DNA from: CAVEFW01 sp963643505 | GTDB lineage: Bacteria; Actinomycetota; Coriobacteriia; Coriobacteriales; Eggerthellaceae | Assembly: GCA_963643505.1 (NCBI GenBank) | Contig: CAVIKF010000005.1 | Location: 124,001 to 188,000 of the forward strand | DNA length: 64,000 nt | Reading direction: 5' to 3' | Notes under the pieces: generated by a model | Told to the model about the DNA's origin: nothing | Databases searched by the model: none | The model's input: the letters and a program-made list of their open reading frames with translations, nothing else | Position numbers and translations under genes: made by a program | Part shown: piece after piece, positions 43,302 through 53,580 of the stretch | Numbering within the stretch: position 1 is the first letter of the stretch | Layout of the letters: each line of letters starts with the position of its first letter

Positions 43302-44825
43302 ATGATCAAACTGTACGACACACGTTTGCGTCGCAAGGTCGACTTCGTCCCGCTCGATGACGGCAAGGTCCGTATGTACGTTTGTGGACCGACGGTGTAT
43401 AACCGTATCCATATCGGCAATGCCCGCACGTTCATCTCCTTTGACATCATTCGCCGCTACCTCCAATGGCGCGGGTATGAGGTGACGTTCGTCCAAAACG
43501 TCACGGATGTTGACGACAAGATCATCAAGCGCGCTGCCGTCGAGGGACGCACGGCTGCCGAGGTCGCCGCCGACTACACGAACCTGTTCATTGAGGACAT
43601 GCATCGCGCCGGTGTCCAAGACCCCGATCTTCGCCCCAAGGCCACTGAAGAAATCGACACCATGATCAAGCTCGTCCAAAGGCTCATCGACAAGGGCCAT
43701 GCCTACGAGGCTGAGGGCGATGTGTATTTTGCTGTCCGCACCTACGAGGAGTACGGCAAGCTTTCCGGCCGTAACATCGATGAGATGGAGGGCGGTCACC
43801 GCGAGCTTCGTGCTGAGGGCCAAGGTCTTGAGGATCGCAAACGTGACCCGTTGGATTTCGCGCTCTGGAAGGCTGCTAAGCCTGGCGAGCCCTCATGGGC
43901 AAGCCCTTGGGGTGAGGGTCGTCCCGGTTGGCATATCGAGTGCAGCGCCATGAGCCACAAATACCTTGGATTGCCCTTTGACATCCACGGCGGTGGCTCT
44001 GATTTGGTGTTCCCTCACCATGAGAACGAGATTGCCCAAAGCGAGGCGGCATACGGCTGCGTCTTTGCCAACCATTGGATGCATTCCGGCATGCTTCAAA
44101 TCACCAATGCCGAGACCGGCGAGGTCGAGAAGATGAGCAAGAGCCTCAACAACTTCCTTTTGTTGCACGAAGCCCTTGACATCGTGCGTCCCGAGGCGTT
44201 GCGCATGCTCATGTTGCAAACACACTATCGGAGCCCCCTCGTTTTCGGTGACCAACGCCTTGCTGAGGCCGACGCTGCGCTGACCCGCATAGAGACCGCC
44301 GTCAAGAATGCCGATTGGCAGCTTTCCAACGTGGAAGAGGGCGAGGCTGTGGTCGACGCGGAGGCCCTCAGAGCTGCCGTGACGCGTGCGCGCGAGTCTT
44401 TCACTGCGAGTATGGATGACGACTTCAACGCTCCCGAGGCTCTTGGTGCCGTGTTTACCCTTGTGGGGGATTTGAACACTGCCATCTCGGGCCGTGTCGT
44501 AACCGAGGCTGACGTCGAGGTTGTTCGCGCTGCCCGTGACACCGTCGTTGACCTGATGGGTTGTTTTGGCATCGACGTCGTTGCTGTTGGGACTGTGGAG
44601 GAGGGCGCTGACTATCCCGAGGGTGTGCTCGCTCTTGCCGCCGAGGTCGCAGGCTATACCGGCACCAACAAGGCCGAGGCTGCGAATGCCCTGCTCGAGG
44701 CGCGCGCCGCCGCCCGCAAGGCAAAGGATTGGGGTACGGCCGACGCAGTTCGCGACGGGTTGGTCGCTCTTGGCTTCAAGATCGAAGACACCCCGCAAGG
44801 CGCGCGTGTTACGTACGAGAAGTAG
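43302..44825 (+). CDS. cysS: Cysteinyl-tRNA synthetase
   Basis: 507 residues. Class I motifs HIGN in YNRIHIGNARTF and KMSKS in VEKMSKSLNNF. Zn-binding Cys of YVCGPTVYN and WHIECSAMS with the HGGGSDLVFPHHENE block. Start after AAAGGTGG. The C-terminal part (VEEGADYPEGVLALAAEVAG) is a little long, acidic and Ala-rich. The next gene starts 11 bases on. Confidence 0.97.
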   Translation: MIKLYDTRLRRKVDFVPLDDGKVRMYVCGPTVYNRIHIGNARTFISFDIIRRYLQWRGYEVTFVQNVTDVDDKIIKRAAVEGRTAAEVAADYTNLFIEDMHRAGVQDPDLRPKATEEIDTMIKLVQRLIDKGHAYEAEGDVYFAVRTYEEYGKLSGRNIDEMEGGHRELRAEGQGLEDRKRDPLDFALWKAAKPGEPSWASPWGEGRPGWHIECSAMSHKYLGLPFDIHGGGSDLVFPHHENEIAQSEAAYGCVFANHWMHSGMLQITNAETGEVEKMSKSLNNFLLLHEALDIVRPEALRMLMLQTHYRSPLVFGDQRLAEADAALTRIETAVKNADWQLSNVEEGEAVVDAEALRAAVTRARESFTASMDDDFNAPEALGAVFTLVGDLNTAISGRVVTEADVEVVRAARDTVVDLMGCFGIDVVAVGTVEEGADYPEGVLALAAEVAGYTGTNKAEAANALLEARAAARKAKDWGTADAVRDGLVALGFKIEDTPQGARVTYEK

Positions 44826-44836
44826 GCGGAGCGGCG

Positions 44837-46240
44837 ATGGAGCTCTTGGCGCCGGCGGGCGGTATTGAGCAACTTCGCGCCGCGATTCGTTTCGGCGCGG
44901 ATGCGGTGTATCTTGCCACTGAACGGTTTGGCATGCGTGCTCGTGCGTGCAACTTCCCGCTTGACAATTTGCCGGATGCGGTGAGGGAGGCCCACGCTGC
45001 GGGCGCAAAGGTCCATGTCACGGCAAATATCCTCATGAGCCAAGGGGATATCGCCGTACTTCCTGCGTTTTTCGAAGCGGTCGATGATGCCGGTGTTGAC
45101 GCTCTCATCATCAGCGACTTGGGGGCTTTCTCCCTGGCTCGGCGCTATGCCCCGCACGTTGAGTTGCACGTCAGCACCCAGGCCAGCGTTGCCAATGCCG
45201 CCGCCGCTCGCACATGGTACGAGCTCGGGGCGAAACGTGTGGTGTGTGCGCGAGAGATGAGCCTTGAGGATATCGCGGCTATGCGCGCGGAAACTCCTCG
45301 GGATTTGGAGATCGAGGTCTTCGCCCACGGCGCCATGTGCATGGCGATTTCCGGTCGTTGCCTTATCAGCAGCTATCTCACCGGGCGTAGTGCCAATCGC
45401 GGCAACTGCACACAACCTTGTCGTTGGAGCTACACCCTCGAGGAGGAAAAACGTCCTGGTATCCATTTTCCCGTGGAGGAAGATGGCGGTACGAGCTTCA
45501 TCATGAACGCCAAGGATCTCAATATGTTGTCCCATCTCGATGCGTTGCGCGGGGCCGGCGTCGACTCCATCAAGATCGAGGGGCGCAACAAGAAGGCCTT
45601 CTACGTCGCGAGTGTTGTGGGGGCCTACCGTCGCGTTCTTGATGGGGAGGATCCGGCGTCGGTGGAACACGAGCTTTACGATTTGAGCCATCGTCCTTAC
45701 GGCACGGGATTTTTCTTCGGCGACCCGGAGCAGGCGGTGGATTACGACGGATACGAACAAGAGTGTGTGCATGTTGCGGACGTGGTCGGGTGCGAGCCTT
45801 TGACCGCTGCTACCTCTCGTGACAAAATCTTCGATCCTGACGCCATCACTCGTGGTGCCCAACTCGGGGCGTATCGCATCCTCGTGCGCTGTCGCAATCG
45901 TTGGGAGGAGGGTGATAAGCTCGAGGCCCTCATTCCCCGGTCTCCCGTCGTTACGCTCACTGTGCGCAACCTGCAATGGCATCCCGAGAAGGTCGACGGG
46001 CAAGGCGGCCCCGTCAAGCTCGTGGAATCCGTTCCCCTCGCATGTGCTGGGGCGCAAGGGGGGTTCTTGGGCATACAGCTCGGCGCCGACGATGGTAGCT
46101 CGCTTGGGTTCGCAGCGCCGGTACCGGTGGCGGTTGCCAACAGGTCGGTGGCGCTTTACTCCTTTACGTGCAGTCGCGCGATTCCTTCGGGCTCCTATCT
46201 GCGTATGCGCAAGTTCCGCCGCAGCGCACGCCACGAGTAG
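44837..46240 (+). CDS. U32 family protein (TrhP/YegQ-like tRNA hydroxylation protein)
   Basis: 467 residues. N-terminal MELLAPAGGIEQLRAAIRFG and GMRARACNFPLDNL are U32 starts; the signature EVFAHGAMCMAISGRCLISS with its cysteines and RGNCTQPCRWSY suggest an iron-sulfur cluster. Members such as TrhP are needed for 5-hydroxyuridine in tRNA; others were first described as collagenase-like peptidases. A C-terminal domain of about 80 residues is present. ATG 44837 follows GGCGGAGCGG. Probably co-transcribed with cysS. Confidence 0.88.
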   Translation: MELLAPAGGIEQLRAAIRFGADAVYLATERFGMRARACNFPLDNLPDAVREAHAAGAKVHVTANILMSQGDIAVLPAFFEAVDDAGVDALIISDLGAFSLARRYAPHVELHVSTQASVANAAAARTWYELGAKRVVCAREMSLEDIAAMRAETPRDLEIEVFAHGAMCMAISGRCLISSYLTGRSANRGNCTQPCRWSYTLEEEKRPGIHFPVEEDGGTSFIMNAKDLNMLSHLDALRGAGVDSIKIEGRNKKAFYVASVVGAYRRVLDGEDPASVEHELYDLSHRPYGTGFFFGDPEQAVDYDGYEQECVHVADVVGCEPLTAATSRDKIFDPDAITRGAQLGAYRILVRCRNRWEEGDKLEALIPRSPVVTLTVRNLQWHPEKVDGQGGPVKLVESVPLACAGAQGGFLGIQLGADDGSSLGFAAPVPVAVANRSVALYSFTCSRAIPSGSYLRMRKFRRSARHE

Positions 46241-46404
46241 ATCCTCATCGACCAAGCAGGATTGCACCCGCGCCGGATGCAAGCTGCTATACCCGTTAAC
46301 TCCTTTCTCGGACTTTTTGGGCATGTTTCTGTCGTGTTACGCCATGCGTTACGTCATACTGGACGGATACGTGGCAACACCTATGAGAGGGGAAGGGAGG
46401 TTGC

Positions 46405-47451
46405 GTGGATCTTTCCCTTTTTGCAATACTCGAACAAGTCGGCTCATACCCGATGCTCGCCGTCATCATCATCTTGGTGCTGCTCGTCACGGTTGTTTCC
46501 GGTGCGACTGATGCGCCGAACGCTATCGCGACCGCCGTATCCACGCGTTGTCTCAAGGTCGAGACCGCCCTGTGGCTCGCGGCTGTCTTTAATTTCGTCG
46601 GGCTTATCGGCATGACCTTCATCTCCACCGCCGTTGCCCATACGATGTTCAACATGGTCGACCTATCGGGTAACTCACATATGGCGCTCATGGCCTTGAC
46701 AGCGGCTATGATAGGCGCCATTTGTTGGGGCGTCTTTTGCTGGTTCTTCGGTATCCCTTGCTCTAAGTCCCATGCCCTCATCGCAGGCATCACCGGTGGC
46801 GCTATCGCCTTGAACGGACTGGGAGGTGTGGTCATCGGCGAATGGGCGAAGGTTATCTATGGCATGGTCTTCTCCTTGGTTGCAGGATTCATTTTGGGCA
46901 TGCTCGTCTCTAAGGGCGTTTCGTTTCTGTTTGCCCGGTTCGATCGTAAGAAATCCAACAACGTCTGCACAATTCTCACGGATATATGCGCAATCCTGCT
47001 TTCATGTCTGCACGGCGCCCAAGATGGTCAAAAGTTCATGTCCATCGCGGTCATGGGCATCATGCTTTCCTTCGGGATGGATGCAAACGCCTCCGAAGGC
47101 TTTCCGTTGTGGCTCATGATCGCTTGCAGCGTTTGCATCTCTGCGGGCACGTTCCTCGGTGGCAAGCGCATCATCAAGGCGGTCGCCATGGACATGGTCA
47201 AGCTCAAGAAGTGGCAGGGCGTTTCTGCGAGCGCCACGACGGTCACCACGTTGTTGGTTTCCAGCCTCACTGGCATGCCTGTCTCCACAAGCCATTGCTC
47301 AACGGCAGCTATCATGGGTGTTGGTGCCGGCAAGAGCCTGAAGTCGGTCAAGTGGGATTCCGCTGGCAAGATGTGTTCCGCCTGGATCCTCACGTTCCCT
47401 GCTTGTGGTGTCATCGGTTTCGTTCTTGCGAGCATCTTTATGATGTTCTAG
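46405..47451 (+). CDS. Inorganic phosphate transporter, PiT family (first copy)
   Basis: 348 residues, ten or so membrane helices with the duplicated PiT signature: SGATDAPNAIATAVSTR in the first half and LSCLHGAQDGQKFMSIAVMG in the second. Imports metal-phosphate with Na+ or H+. The GTG start has GGGAGG in front. Upstream at 46262 a TTGCAC/TGCTAT pair with 17-base spacing might be the promoter. A second PiT gene lies at 62605 and a DUF47 partner-type protein at 54682. Confidence 0.93.
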   Translation: MDLSLFAILEQVGSYPMLAVIIILVLLVTVVSGATDAPNAIATAVSTRCLKVETALWLAAVFNFVGLIGMTFISTAVAHTMFNMVDLSGNSHMALMALTAAMIGAICWGVFCWFFGIPCSKSHALIAGITGGAIALNGLGGVVIGEWAKVIYGMVFSLVAGFILGMLVSKGVSFLFARFDRKKSNNVCTILTDICAILLSCLHGAQDGQKFMSIAVMGIMLSFGMDANASEGFPLWLMIACSVCISAGTFLGGKRIIKAVAMDMVKLKKWQGVSASATTVTTLLVSSLTGMPVSTSHCSTAAIMGVGAGKSLKSVKWDSAGKMCSAWILTFPACGVIGFVLASIFMMF

Positions 47452-47518
47452 TGAGGTCGAGCGCGTACTTCTGGAGGATCGAGTTTCGTTTTTGCGAGCA
47501 TCTTTATGATGTTCTAGT
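47417..47518 (+). repeat. In-frame echo of the PiT gene's end, period 66
   Basis: The last 36 bases of the gene with its stop (GTTTCGTTCTTGCGAGCATC ... TTCTAGT, 47417-47452) recur at 47483-47518 with one mismatch, 66 bases on and in frame, including the TAG. The rest of the gap to 47766 shows only a weak third partial copy and no gene. Confidence 0.92.
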
Positions 47519-47766
47519 CGGCGAGTTTTCGTTGTTGTGGAGGGACCTGCGTTTTCGCGAGCCCCTTTCTTGTCTGTGGCCGCGCGTTGCCCGCGCTGCT
47601 TGTGGCGTTGCCAAAGCACGCTCGCAATCATGTAGACGCCTTGCCCGACCGCGCGTTGTCTTACTTGCAACATTGGTGAATGCTTCCTACACCGAATCGT
47701 GCTTTTGTGGGAAAATACGAACCAAGCAAAGAAGAGAACACAAAGCGTACTAAGGTTTAGATCATC

Positions 47767-50700
47767 ATGTCAGCTCAGTTCAACGTCAAGGGCGCAAACC
47801 CTGCGTCTGTCGACCTGTTGTCGGTCACATTGGGGTTGCCGCGATTCATCGCGACGACACTTGTTGCCCGCGGCATCGACTCGCTTCCCGCCGCCCAAAG
47901 GTTTTTCCACCCCTCACTTGATCGTGATTGGCTCAACCCTTATATCATCCCTGGCCTCGAAGAGGTTGTCGATGATCTCGAGAGGGCGATCCGCCAACAT
48001 CGACACATCCTCGTTTTTGGCGATTTCGACCTCGACGGCATTTCTGCCACGACGGTTCTGACCCGTGGCTTGAGAGGATTGGGTGCGACGGTGACCCCCT
48101 TCATTCCTCGTCGCTTTGACGAGGGGTATGGCTTGTCGGTGGAGGCGTTCGATCGCGCGTTGAAACAAGATTCCGATATCGAGGTCATCGTCACCGTCGA
48201 TTGCGGTATAGCGTGTCGCGATGCTGCTGCCGCCATCCGCGCCCGCGGCGTCGACGTGCTTATCACCGATCACCACGAACCGGCCGACCTGGTTCCGTTG
48301 GACGTCCCTGTTGCCGATCCCAAGATCGACGAGGAGTGTCCGAGTACCATACTTGCAGGCGTGGGTGTGGCGTGCAAGCTTCTCCAAGCTTTGGGCGGAC
48401 GTATGGGCCAACCCCACCTGTGGCGTGAGTTTGTCGACTTCGCTGCCATGGGAACGGTTGCCGACCTCATGCCGATGAGGGATGAGAATCGTGCCCTTGT
48501 GGAGGCGGGGCTATCTCTCATCAACAACGCACCGCGTCCTTGCATCGCGGCCCTTTTGGGTACGTCGGGAGCTGTCGACAAGGCCGTGACCGCGACGAAC
48601 TTGAGCTTCTCCCTCATTCCCCGTCTTAACGCCGCTGGTCGTATGGGGGATGCGGACCTTGCGTTGCGTCTGCTCATGACCGACGATTTTGACGAGGCAT
48701 GCAAACTTGCGGGTGAGTTGGAGGAGATGAACGACCTTCGCCGCAAAATCGAGTCCGAGCTGTCCGAAATCGCTTCCGAAAAGGCCTCAGCCGTATTCCG
48801 CAACCAACGCGCTTTGGTGGTGTGGGGCGAGAATTGGCACGAAGGGGTGAAGGGAATCGTCGCGAGCCGGCTCGTGAGCAAGTATGGTGTCCCGTCGTTT
48901 TTGTTCTCCATCGAAGGTGACGAGGCGCGAGGCAGCGGGCGCAGCGTCGGTCGAGTCAACCTGTTCAAGGCCGTGGAGAGTTGTCAGGATCTGTTGACGC
49001 GGTTCGGCGGACATGACGCGGCGGTAGGGGTGACCTTGCCCAAAGCGAATCTCCTCGAGTTCACTCGCCGCCTGTGCGCCTACATGGACCAACTCGACGC
49101 GGAGGATTTCAGTCCGCGTTTGGACATCGATGCCATCGTTGACCTTTCGGACTTGAGTTTGTCGTCGGTAGAGATGCTTGATGCCCTCGCGCCCTTCGGA
49201 CAGGAAAACCAACAACCGGTGTTTCTCGCGCGCAACGTGATGTTGTCGTCGTGTCGCGCGGTGGGAGCCGACAAGAACCACTTCTCGTGCACGCTCACCA
49301 ACGGACGCTCCTCGGTTTCCGGCATCATGTTCCATTGCCCGGACATAGACAAGCTTATGGCAACCGAGACGGTGGTCGACGCCGCTTTCCAGCTCCAAAT
49401 CGACGAGTGGCGTGGACGTCGCTCGGTGAAGGCGATGCTGAAATCTTTGACTCCTGTGTGCATGTGCGCTGGTCTTGCGGCATGCCTCAACGATACAAAT
49501 GTTCAATTCGTGTCCGACCTGTATGAGTCTGCTGACGTGGAACTCAACGAGGATGTCGCGAGGTGTCTCGGCGCCATTCGCGCAGAGGAGCTTGGCTTGG
49601 AGTCGCGTCGCGATCGTTGGTCCCGCCATGCCGCCTCAGATCCGGTGGCGCTTCGCGAGGCCGTGGTCAAGGCAATCATCGCAACGAACGCTCTTCATGA
49701 TTCTCAGCGCAAGGCTCTCGAGTATCTCGAAGCCGGTCACTCAACCCTTGCTATCATGGCAACGGGTCGCGGCAAGTCCCTCATCTTCCAAGTGCATGCT
49801 GCGACGCGTGCGCTTTGCAAAGGAGAGGCGAGCCTGTTTGTGTACCCTCTTCGTGCCCTTATCGCAGATCAAGCATTCTATATTTCTCGCTCCCTCGAGC
49901 AATTCGGTGTCAAAGCTGCGCGCTTGACGGGCGAGTCGTCTCCGGAGGAGCGCCGTGCGGTTGCTCAAGGTCTTGCCAACGGTCAGATCGACATCGTGCT
50001 GACAACTCCGGAATACTTGTGTTATCACGCGGATGAGATCGGTCGAACGCGGCGCTTCTCCTTTGTCGTTGTGGATGAGGCCCACCATATCGGGGGAGCT
50101 CGGGCGGGCAATCGTGCCGCCTATGCACAAATCGGCGCCGCTATCGCGAAGCTTGGCGACCCGGTCATCTTGGCGTTGACCGCCACCGCTACCGACGGTG
50201 TCGCAAGTGACATTCTCGACACGCTCCCCATTGAGAAATGCGTGTTCGACGAGGCGTCTCGCGAGAACCTCGTCATCGACGACCAGCGCAATATCCGGAA
50301 TCGCGATGGTTACCTTGCCAATATCGTGGCATCGGGGGAGAAGACGGTGGTCTATGTCAACTCCCGCGAGCAGTCGGTTGGTTTGGCGCGCCAACTGCGT
50401 CGTCGCCTGCCCCATATGGCTCCGCTCATCGGCTTTTATAACGCGGGGCTTACTCGCGAGCAACGCATGCAGGTCGAGAAGCTGTTCCGCTCGGGTGCGC
50501 TTACGGTGCTCGTTTCGACGTCCGCCTTTGGAGAGGGCGTCAATATCCCCAATATTCGCCATGTCGTCTTGTACCATCTCCCCTTCAACGAGATCGAGTT
50601 CAACCAGATGGCGGGTCGTGCCGGACGTGATGGGGACCCTTCCGTCATCCATTTGCTGTTCGGAAGGCAAGACGCCCAGATCAACCAACGCATCTTGGCC

Positions 50701-51138
50701 GATATCACCCCCGACCACGAGGTCATGGCACAAGTGTATCGACGTCTGCGCCAGATGCAGCGCGAATGCGCGGGCCAATCTTTCGGTGTCGTTTCCGACG
50801 AGCTTGCCAATCTTGCCAGCGACTACGCCCACAATGTCTCTCCCGCCTCGGCTGAGTGCGGCGTGACCGTCTTCAGGGAGTTGGGCCTCATTGACACAAA
50901 GACCACGTATACTATGGGCCACATGACACGCACGGTTCACGTGAACGAGGGGGCAGGCCGCGTCAAGTTGACCGACAGCGTTCGCTATCGGGAGGGTCTT
51001 GACGAGCGGCGCGTATTCGACGACTTTTGCGAATGGGCGTTGCGGGCTGACGGCTCCGCTCTTCGCATACGTATTTCCCGTCCCATCGTGCCCGAAGACC
51101 GCCCTGACACTATCGAAGAGAGTGATACCGATGAGTAA
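47767..51138 (+). CDS. recJ: RecJ exonuclease fused to a RecQ-like DEAH helicase
   Basis: 1123 residues. Residues 1 to about 620 are RecJ: DHH-type motifs FGDFDLDGISATTVL (near 84), VTVDCGIACRDAA and ITDHHEP (near 168), and the DHHA1 part with GGHDAAVGVTLP. Residues from about 640 are an SF2 helicase: Walker A ATGRGKS (near 664), DEAH in VVDEAHHIGG (near 769), LALTATAT and the arginine-finger block QMAGRAGRDG. The fusion would link unwinding with 5'-3' single-strand degradation in repair. It overlaps relA/spoT by 8 bases. Confidence 0.92.
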   Translation: MSAQFNVKGANPASVDLLSVTLGLPRFIATTLVARGIDSLPAAQRFFHPSLDRDWLNPYIIPGLEEVVDDLERAIRQHRHILVFGDFDLDGISATTVLTRGLRGLGATVTPFIPRRFDEGYGLSVEAFDRALKQDSDIEVIVTVDCGIACRDAAAAIRARGVDVLITDHHEPADLVPLDVPVADPKIDEECPSTILAGVGVACKLLQALGGRMGQPHLWREFVDFAAMGTVADLMPMRDENRALVEAGLSLINNAPRPCIAALLGTSGAVDKAVTATNLSFSLIPRLNAAGRMGDADLALRLLMTDDFDEACKLAGELEEMNDLRRKIESELSEIASEKASAVFRNQRALVVWGENWHEGVKGIVASRLVSKYGVPSFLFSIEGDEARGSGRSVGRVNLFKAVESCQDLLTRFGGHDAAVGVTLPKANLLEFTRRLCAYMDQLDAEDFSPRLDIDAIVDLSDLSLSSVEMLDALAPFGQENQQPVFLARNVMLSSCRAVGADKNHFSCTLTNGRSSVSGIMFHCPDIDKLMATETVVDAAFQLQIDEWRGRRSVKAMLKSLTPVCMCAGLAACLNDTNVQFVSDLYESADVELNEDVARCLGAIRAEELGLESRRDRWSRHAASDPVALREAVVKAIIATNALHDSQRKALEYLEAGHSTLAIMATGRGKSLIFQVHAATRALCKGEASLFVYPLRALIADQAFYISRSLEQFGVKAARLTGESSPEERRAVAQGLANGQIDIVLTTPEYLCYHADEIGRTRRFSFVVVDEAHHIGGARAGNRAAYAQIGAAIAKLGDPVILALTATATDGVASDILDTLPIEKCVFDEASRENLVIDDQRNIRNRDGYLANIVASGEKTVVYVNSREQSVGLARQLRRRLPHMAPLIGFYNAGLTREQRMQVEKLFRSGALTVLVSTSAFGEGVNIPNIRHVVLYHLPFNEIEFNQMAGRAGRDGDPSVIHLLFGRQDAQINQRILADITPDHEVMAQVYRRLRQMQRECAGQSFGVVSDELANLASDYAHNVSPASAECGVTVFRELGLIDTKTTYTMGHMTRTVHVNEGAGRVKLTDSVRYREGLDERRVFDDFCEWALRADGSALRIRISRPIVPEDRPDTIEESDTDE

Positions 51139-53530
51139 GGAAGCGATGCTTGGCACCTCCCTTCCCAAGAAGGGCGCCGGTGACGAGGAATACATGATTG
51201 GCAGGGCTTGGGTGAACCAAACGCTTTTGGCGGCCGATCCCACCGTTGGCGGCGGTGCTGTGGGAAGCGCTACACCCGAGGAGCGTTTCGAGATCCTTCG
51301 GGAAATGGTCTCCGCCTATCTGAGTGAGGAGGAAGTGGAGCAGCTCGAGCGTGCATTCGCGTTTGCCGGCGCCTCCCATAAGGGCCAATGTCGCAAGAGC
51401 GGGGAGCCCTTTGTCCTGCATCCGGTGGAGGTCTCCATCATCTTGGCTGATTTGCGTCTCGACGTAGACACGTTGACAGCGGCGCTTCTCCACGATGTGG
51501 TAGAGGACACCGATGCGACGTGCGAAGACATCACGAGGGAATTTAACCCCCAAGTCTCAGAGCTTGTCGACGGTGTTACAAAGATTACCCAGATCGAGGT
51601 TGAGAACCTTACCGACGAGCAGGCGGCCACCATTCGCAAGATGTTTATTGCCATGAGCAAGGATATCCGTGTCGTTGTCATCAAACTTGCCGACCGCTTG
51701 CACAACATGCGTACGCTTGGCGCCTTGCGCGAGGACCGCCGCATCTTCAAGAGTCGCGAGACCCTCGAGATCTATGCGCCCATCGCCCACCGCCTCGGCA
51801 TCACGTCCATCAAATGGGAGCTTGAGGACTTGGCGTTTTTCTACTTGGAGCCTTACAAGTACCGCCAGGTCGAACGCATGGTTACCGAGAGTCGCGCCGA
51901 GCGCGAGGCCTACCTTGAGCAGGTCATTGACGTTTTGCGCAAAGAGATGGACCGCTTGGGAATCGAGTGCAACATCGCCGGTCGTCCCAAGCACCTGTTC
52001 AGCATCTACCAAAAGATGGCCAAGCAGGGTAAGGGGTTCAGCGAAATATACGACCTCATCGCAGTGCGTATCATCGTCGATTCCGTGAAGGATTGCTATT
52101 CGGCCCTTGGTGCCGTCCATACGCTTTGGCATCCTATGCCTGGGCGTTTCAAGGACTACATCGCCATGCCGAAGTACAACATGTACCAAAGCTTGCATAC
52201 CACGGTCATCGGTCCGGCGGCGCGCCCTCTCGAGGTGCAGATTCGTACCGTCGAGATGCACCGCACCAGCGAATACGGCGTCGCGGCCCATTGGCGTTAC
52301 AAGGAGACCGGTGGCAGCAATTCCCCGAACAACGCCAACAGCTCTCTTGATCAACAACTCGCTTGGTTGCGCGAGGTGGTTGATTGGCAAGACGAGACGA
52401 AGGACTCCCGCGAATTTCTCAAGAACCTGAAATTCGACTTGGAAGAGTCCGAGGTATTCGTCTTCACACCCAAGGGGGAAGTCCGTTCCCTCAGGGTGGG
52501 CTCCACCCCTGTGGACTTTGCGTATTCCATCCACACCGAGGTTGGCAACCACTGTGTCGGCGCCAAGGTGAACGGGGTCATCGTCCCTTTGACCTACACG
52601 CTCAAGCTTGGTGATCGCGTCGAGATCATGACCCAAAAGAGCGCACACCCCAACCGTGACTGGTTGAACATAGTGAAAACGCCGAGTGCGCGCAGCAAGA
52701 TCCGTGCGTATTTCAGCAAGGTCAATCGCGGCGATGACTTGCAAAATGGCCGCGATAAGCTCGCTCGAGAGATGAAGAAGAACGGTTTCGGCCTTTCAAG
52801 TGCTCACAGCGTCAAGGCTTTGAAGGCCGTCGCCGAACACATGGGCTACGACGATACCGATGACATGATGGTGGCAATCGGTACGGGGCGTGAAAGCGAG
52901 CAACATGTCGCTAACCGCCTCCTCAAGATCCTTGTCGACAAGGGCAACGAGGTGGCAAACACTCCCGACTGGGGCTTTGGCACCGCTTCGACAGGCATGA
53001 TGCCGAAGATGATCACCAGCGTCAAGCGCCCGAAGAAACATGAAGCCCATTCCAACAATGGTATCGTTGTCAAGGGCATCGATGACGTCCTTGTCCGCCT
53101 GAGTCGTTGTTGCAACCCTGTGCCGGGGGACGAGATCATGGGATTCGTGACCCGCGGACGAGGTGTTTCCGTCCATCGCGCCGATTGCCCGAATGTGGTA
53201 GACCTGATGAAGGACCCGGAGCGCCTCATCGAGGTGTCCTGGGACACTCAAAACAAGGGCGGTACGTCGTATAAGTACGAGATCCATATCGAGGGCATGG
53301 ATCGTATCGGTTTGTTGCGCGACGCCACGATCGCCATTTGCGATTCCGGGGCGAATGTCATCTCTTCTAGCACGACGTCCCACAAGGACGGTATCTTTGA
53401 GATGCGTTTCCTGTTCGAGGTCGCCGATCCGGGCTTCATCGACGTGGTCATGAAACAATTGCGCAGCGTTGACGGAGTCTACCAGGTCCGTCGCGCCATT
53501 GCGGGCAACCAAAAAGCGAAAAAGCACTAG
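51131..53530 (+). CDS. rel: Bifunctional (p)ppGpp synthetase/hydrolase, RelA/SpoT family
   Basis: 799 residues. HD hydrolase domain with LLHDVVEDTD (near 120) and KLADRLHNMRTLG. Synthetase domain with YDLIAVRIIVDSVKDCY and GRFKDYIAMPKYNMYQSLHT. TGS domain (FVFTPKGEVRSLRVGSTPVD), a CC-type segment (RLSRCCNPVPGDEIMGF) and a C-terminal ACT domain (IEGMDRIGLLRDATIAI). Intact HD and synthetase motifs mean it should make and degrade (p)ppGpp. ATG 51131 lies inside the end of recJ, so translation is probably coupled. Confidence 0.96.
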   Translation: MSKEAMLGTSLPKKGAGDEEYMIGRAWVNQTLLAADPTVGGGAVGSATPEERFEILREMVSAYLSEEEVEQLERAFAFAGASHKGQCRKSGEPFVLHPVEVSIILADLRLDVDTLTAALLHDVVEDTDATCEDITREFNPQVSELVDGVTKITQIEVENLTDEQAATIRKMFIAMSKDIRVVVIKLADRLHNMRTLGALREDRRIFKSRETLEIYAPIAHRLGITSIKWELEDLAFFYLEPYKYRQVERMVTESRAEREAYLEQVIDVLRKEMDRLGIECNIAGRPKHLFSIYQKMAKQGKGFSEIYDLIAVRIIVDSVKDCYSALGAVHTLWHPMPGRFKDYIAMPKYNMYQSLHTTVIGPAARPLEVQIRTVEMHRTSEYGVAAHWRYKETGGSNSPNNANSSLDQQLAWLREVVDWQDETKDSREFLKNLKFDLEESEVFVFTPKGEVRSLRVGSTPVDFAYSIHTEVGNHCVGAKVNGVIVPLTYTLKLGDRVEIMTQKSAHPNRDWLNIVKTPSARSKIRAYFSKVNRGDDLQNGRDKLAREMKKNGFGLSSAHSVKALKAVAEHMGYDDTDDMMVAIGTGRESEQHVANRLLKILVDKGNEVANTPDWGFGTASTGMMPKMITSVKRPKKHEAHSNNGIVVKGIDDVLVRLSRCCNPVPGDEIMGFVTRGRGVSVHRADCPNVVDLMKDPERLIEVSWDTQNKGGTSYKYEIHIEGMDRIGLLRDATIAICDSGANVISSSTTSHKDGIFEMRFLFEVADPGFIDVVMKQLRSVDGVYQVRRAIAGNQKAKKH

Positions 53531-53580
53531 AGTAGGTACCGTCGCGGGCTTTGCGGGGGTGCGTGCAGGTACCACCGTAC

